A stretch of 64,000 nt of DNA from Neopestalotiopsis rosae (lineage: Eukaryota; Ascomycota; Sordariomycetes; Amphisphaeriales; Sporocadaceae): positions 992,001 through 1,056,000 of the forward strand of contig JALGAS010000012.1 in assembly GCA_023078685.1 (NCBI GenBank), given 5' to 3'. The position numbers and the translations under genes were made by a program. Below the pieces are notes generated by a model. That model ran no database searches and was not told the origin of the DNA. It saw only the letters and a program-made list of their open reading frames with translations. Shown here in pieces: positions 61,119 to 64,000 of the stretch. How positions within the stretch are numbered: the stretch's first letter is position 1; the number at the start of each line of letters is the position of its first letter.

Positions 61119-63413
61119 GATATGTGGAGGAATGGATGATTCGCGGTTCGCGCCGCTGTACCACATGCACAGACTGCAACACCGCCACGACTGGTGGGGG
61201 ATAACTTGGGGGAGAAGGTGTAAGATGGAGTCATGGGTTACTTGGGTCAAATTACTTAGTTGTACTATCTTGGTGGAAAGCTATGTCACGGTTCAGGAAG
61301 GCAAAAAGGCGCCATTTGCAGATTTCGCTGTCAGTTGCCACAGACCAAGCAGGGACATAGTATCGCTCAATACTATTATTTCGACTGTTTCAGACCCTTG
61401 TACTCTGCGATATTTTTACAAAGCATTCCAGTTGATCAATACTTGTCGTATTTTGATCAAGACAATTCACTTGGTATTCGCTCAAGACTAGGAAAAAGGG
61501 GAAATACAAATGGGGATAGAAGAAAGACGGGGTTCTTCTCAAAGTGGCGTCCACAGAGACTTTTACTAGATATACACCAGCAGTAGGAATTTCACCGCCA
61601 ACCGAGTTCACGGCTTGGCAAGGGTCGGACAGGAATGGACTCGAAGTTTGCACGAGGTGATAGCCGCGACCATATTCTCACGTAGTATTGCTCGGTACAT
61701 ATAGCCAAGTAGTGATCATATCAGTTGCCGAAAGCGGTGAATGTGCACAGGTATCTTCATGATGAGCTGCAGCATAAATCGCGGCAGATCGATCGGACTC
61801 GTACGCAATTTGCAATTTTCCACTGCACTTTGGTCTTCTTGTCTCGGCGACTCTTCATGATAGGAAACATGTTGGACGTTGAAATCCGACTTTCGCACGT
61901 AAGATCCGTGGTGTTACCAAATGACGCCTTGTACAGCTGACAGATCTCGAGTGACCCTGGCACGTGCTCTGACAATTATCCTAAACGTCGTATTTATCTT
62001 GAACACGGCAAAGAGATTGCACGGAGCACCCGCCAGCGTCGTTACCGCATAGTCAGGTGAGCACGTGGGTGCTTGATAGCTTAATGCTACAATCCAGTCA
62101 GTTCACCTCGAACATGAGGATAGCCTACCATGCTACCAGACCCATCGCAAATGACATTTGAATTTACATGCATGAGATCATGGATAAGGAGCTGCCGCGC
62201 GGCTATTGCGAAAAGCAGTTGAGCATGAATTATGTCGACTTTTACTACCATTTTTGAGCTTGGATCTATGACATTGGAATAGACACGTTGGCAGGTTGCC
62301 TCGTGGTGGGATCTCACCGAATGCCTGGTGGCCAGCTGAGCTCGGCACCTCAGCCAATGGATGAAGAAACACCATTGAAAAATCAAATGTCAGCACAGGG
62401 GGGAATTATGGTTGGACTTCCAGAAGCCTTTTACTTTGCCATCCTCGGCTTAAGATTTGCCGATCTTGTAAATACGGAAAGTTGAAAAGGCAAATCATGC
62501 GCACGATTGGTTCAAACGACCCATGGCTCTCCCAGGGGTCTACTCTTAGTGGTTCTATTTTCAGCGTACCGGTTCAGCCCTACAGTCCCTGGGCATCCCC
62601 ACTGGATTTCCTTATCGGGGCACAATTGAGCAGCTATTGCGATTCTGGCTACAACTTCGTTGCTCGTATCTTGTCTTGTACTTTTAAGTATGAAAAGTGC
62701 ATCATTTTACGATTGAATCATGTGCAAGTCTAAAGTATTTGAAGCAATGCAGCATCATTCAAGCCATCGGTTACCGCAAACATCATACCCGAAACACATA
62801 TAGCCTATCAATCCTGACGTCAATTGACTAGGCGGCTTACCAAAGTGGGTGTAGCACACTTGCGAGCGGCTTTGTCGAGCAAGTCCCGAGCTATGCAAAT
62901 TATCAAGAAAGCCAATTGCCATCCCTCCATTACGAATTTGTGATTTGAAGAGAATCCTGCCGCATCCATGAAGTACGAAATGAATGGTGAAATACTATTC
63001 AGAGAATTAAACTACGATGAGCCACTACCGGGCCGATTTTCTAAATGCCGTAAGATGCTGAGCTCTATTTCTGGGTTGAGGCCGTGCAGATATTCGGCCA
63101 ACAGGAGATTTCATTACCACTTTGTGGCTGGTGACTTGAAGCAGTGGGTTACGAGTATGGAGCTGTGCGGTTTACTACTTCGTGAGATGCTTGTTAGAGG
63201 CTTCTCGTAAACCAAAACCATCAAGCGTCATCCAAGTCAGGCCTACAAGATGAATTTTAGGTAGATAATAGGCAATACCTTGTCACAAATACTTGCAGTG
63301 ACATTATAAAGGAAGACCAGCTTGCTCATTTTGAGAAATTGAAGGACGATAAGACCCATCACATCTCCAAGAGATTATTGTTACCCATTTTACGAAATCA
63401 GCGAATCAACAAA
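61119..63413. other. Gene-poor interval upstream of the edge ORF
   Basis: 2.3 kb without a supported gene. A clean 80-codon frame (62968-63210, ATG start) has no recognisable features. A TATAAA box lies at 63305-63310, about 104 bases before ATG 63414. Confidence 0.5.
63305..63310 (+). promoter_or_regulatory. TATA box candidate for the edge ORF
   Basis: TATAAA at a plausible distance (104 bases) before ATG 63414, in otherwise AT-rich sequence. Confidence 0.4.
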
Positions 63414-64000
63414 ATGCCACAATTTCTTTTCATCGAGCTGCCTAATTTTCGCATAAGAGATTTGTCCGGACGCACAGTGACTCTGAATCACAAGCAACTT
63501 GGTCTCATGATCGGCTTATACCACTATGTCCGAGCAGGCTTGCGAAATGCCGATGTCTCTGATATGTCAGCTTCCCTACTCTTTGCAAATGGAGTACCAG
63601 ACGTGTGGACCTCGTCAAACACACGGGGAGGACTACATGCCGAAGAGAATATGCTCTTGACGTATTTTCAATCATTTGACTCTCCGGGTGCATACCCAAT
63701 CGTCGATGCCATGTTACTATCCCAGAAGCCTTGCCAGAGTTGCATGGGATATTTCGAGACGAGCGGTAGCGGCAAACAGATCAAAGTTGGCAACGGTGTG
63801 CCTTCATTCAAGGCCAAGTTCACTCCACGCTCAGACCGTAACTACACGCCGATTTTCTACCTTGCCCGAAGCATGGAAACGGCGATGCGGAACGACCTTT
63901 GGGTACAACTCAGGACCATGTGGGCCGCAGAGTTTGGATCGGCGATCGTGAGCTCTCCGGACGTGGTTAGAGGGCAGGCTTATTTCATCATGGAGGGGAG
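63414..64000 (+). CDS. Zinc-dependent deaminase-fold protein (partial; runs off window)
   Basis: Open from ATG 63414 to the window end: 195 codons with no stop and no intron signs. Residues 72-85 read GGLHAEENMLLTYF and residues 100-113 MLLSQKPCQSCMGY. This is the HxE...PCxxC pair of the cytidine-deaminase-like fold: zinc ligands His75, Cys107 and Cys110, proton shuttle Glu77. The spacing of 29 residues between HAE and PC and the helix/strand character around both motifs fit that fold. The N-terminal 70 residues show no signal peptide. The later part (FYLARSMETAMRNDLWVQLR) looks helical. The family within the superfamily (free nucleotide, tRNA, or toxin-derived fungal deaminase) cannot be decided from half the protein. 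The C-terminus lies outside the window. Confidence 0.7.
   Translation, partial: MPQFLFIELPNFRIRDLSGRTVTLNHKQLGLMIGLYHYVRAGLRNADVSDMSASLLFANGVPDVWTSSNTRGGLHAEENMLLTYFQSFDSPGAYPIVDAMLLSQKPCQSCMGYFETSGSGKQIKVGNGVPSFKAKFTPRSDRNYTPIFYLARSMETAMRNDLWVQLRTMWAAEFGSAIVSSPDVVRGQAYFIMEG

Noticed and set aside
62968..63210. 80-codon ATG frame just before the deaminase-like ORF
   Set aside because: No recognisable domain, no splice link to the next ORF, and length within chance for AT-rich DNA.
1..64000. Polyketide or nonribosomal peptide cluster
   Set aside because: No synthase backbone gene occurs in the window; the oxidases and transporters are not enough to call a cluster.

Overview
The window reads as nuclear DNA of a filamentous ascomycete fungus. 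Genes are well spaced and carry short (about 48-85 bp) GT-AG introns with CTAAC/CTGAC-like branch sites. Protein families include Pth11-like receptors with a CFEM domain, a DUR3-type urea transporter, cytochromes P450, S10 carboxypeptidases and a BIM1/X325 protein. A Sordariomycete, possibly Hypocreales, is my best guess from gene content; this is inference, not a measured placement. No rRNA, convincing tRNA, CRISPR array or intact transposon was recognised.

Left part (1-16 kb): the 3' end of a urea transporter gene; a CFEM/Pth11-like receptor (+, seven exons); the ER ubiquitin ligase Doa10/SSM4 (-, two large exons easily mis-split into two genes); and a 1215-residue alanine/serine-rich membrane-associated repeat protein (-). 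A gene-poor 3.8 kb stretch follows.

Middle part (19-45 kb): a DHA1-type drug transporter with a duplicated basic/serine tail beside two convergent P450 genes, a small detoxification or tailoring group; arginyl-tRNA synthetase with a long N-terminal extension; a divergently transcribed metal pair (ferric/cupric reductase and a BIM1-like GPI-anchored copper-binding protein) whose shared 1.8 kb upstream region is rich in TGCTCA copper-response-like hexamers; a secreted carboxylesterase; a bicovalent FAD oxidase with a possible N-myristoylation signal and an 8-nt micro-exon; and an acetolactate-synthase-like ThDP enzyme.

Right part (45-64 kb): a Pho80-like cyclin, an Xaa-Pro aminopeptidase with a likely mitochondrial/cytosolic dual start, a TDA3-like FAD oxidoreductase, a secreted S10 carboxypeptidase, a Dal5-type permease, a second Pth11-like receptor, and, at the very edge, the first 195 codons of an open frame carrying the HAE...PCxxC zinc signature of the deaminase fold.

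All exon junctions were set by hand from reading-frame continuity, splice signals and family sequence logic. Total coding lengths came out divisible by three for every multi-exon gene. The most noteworthy items are the edge deaminase-like ORF, the reductase/BIM1 divergent copper module, the possible myristoylated FAD oxidase, and the internally repetitive 1215-residue protein.
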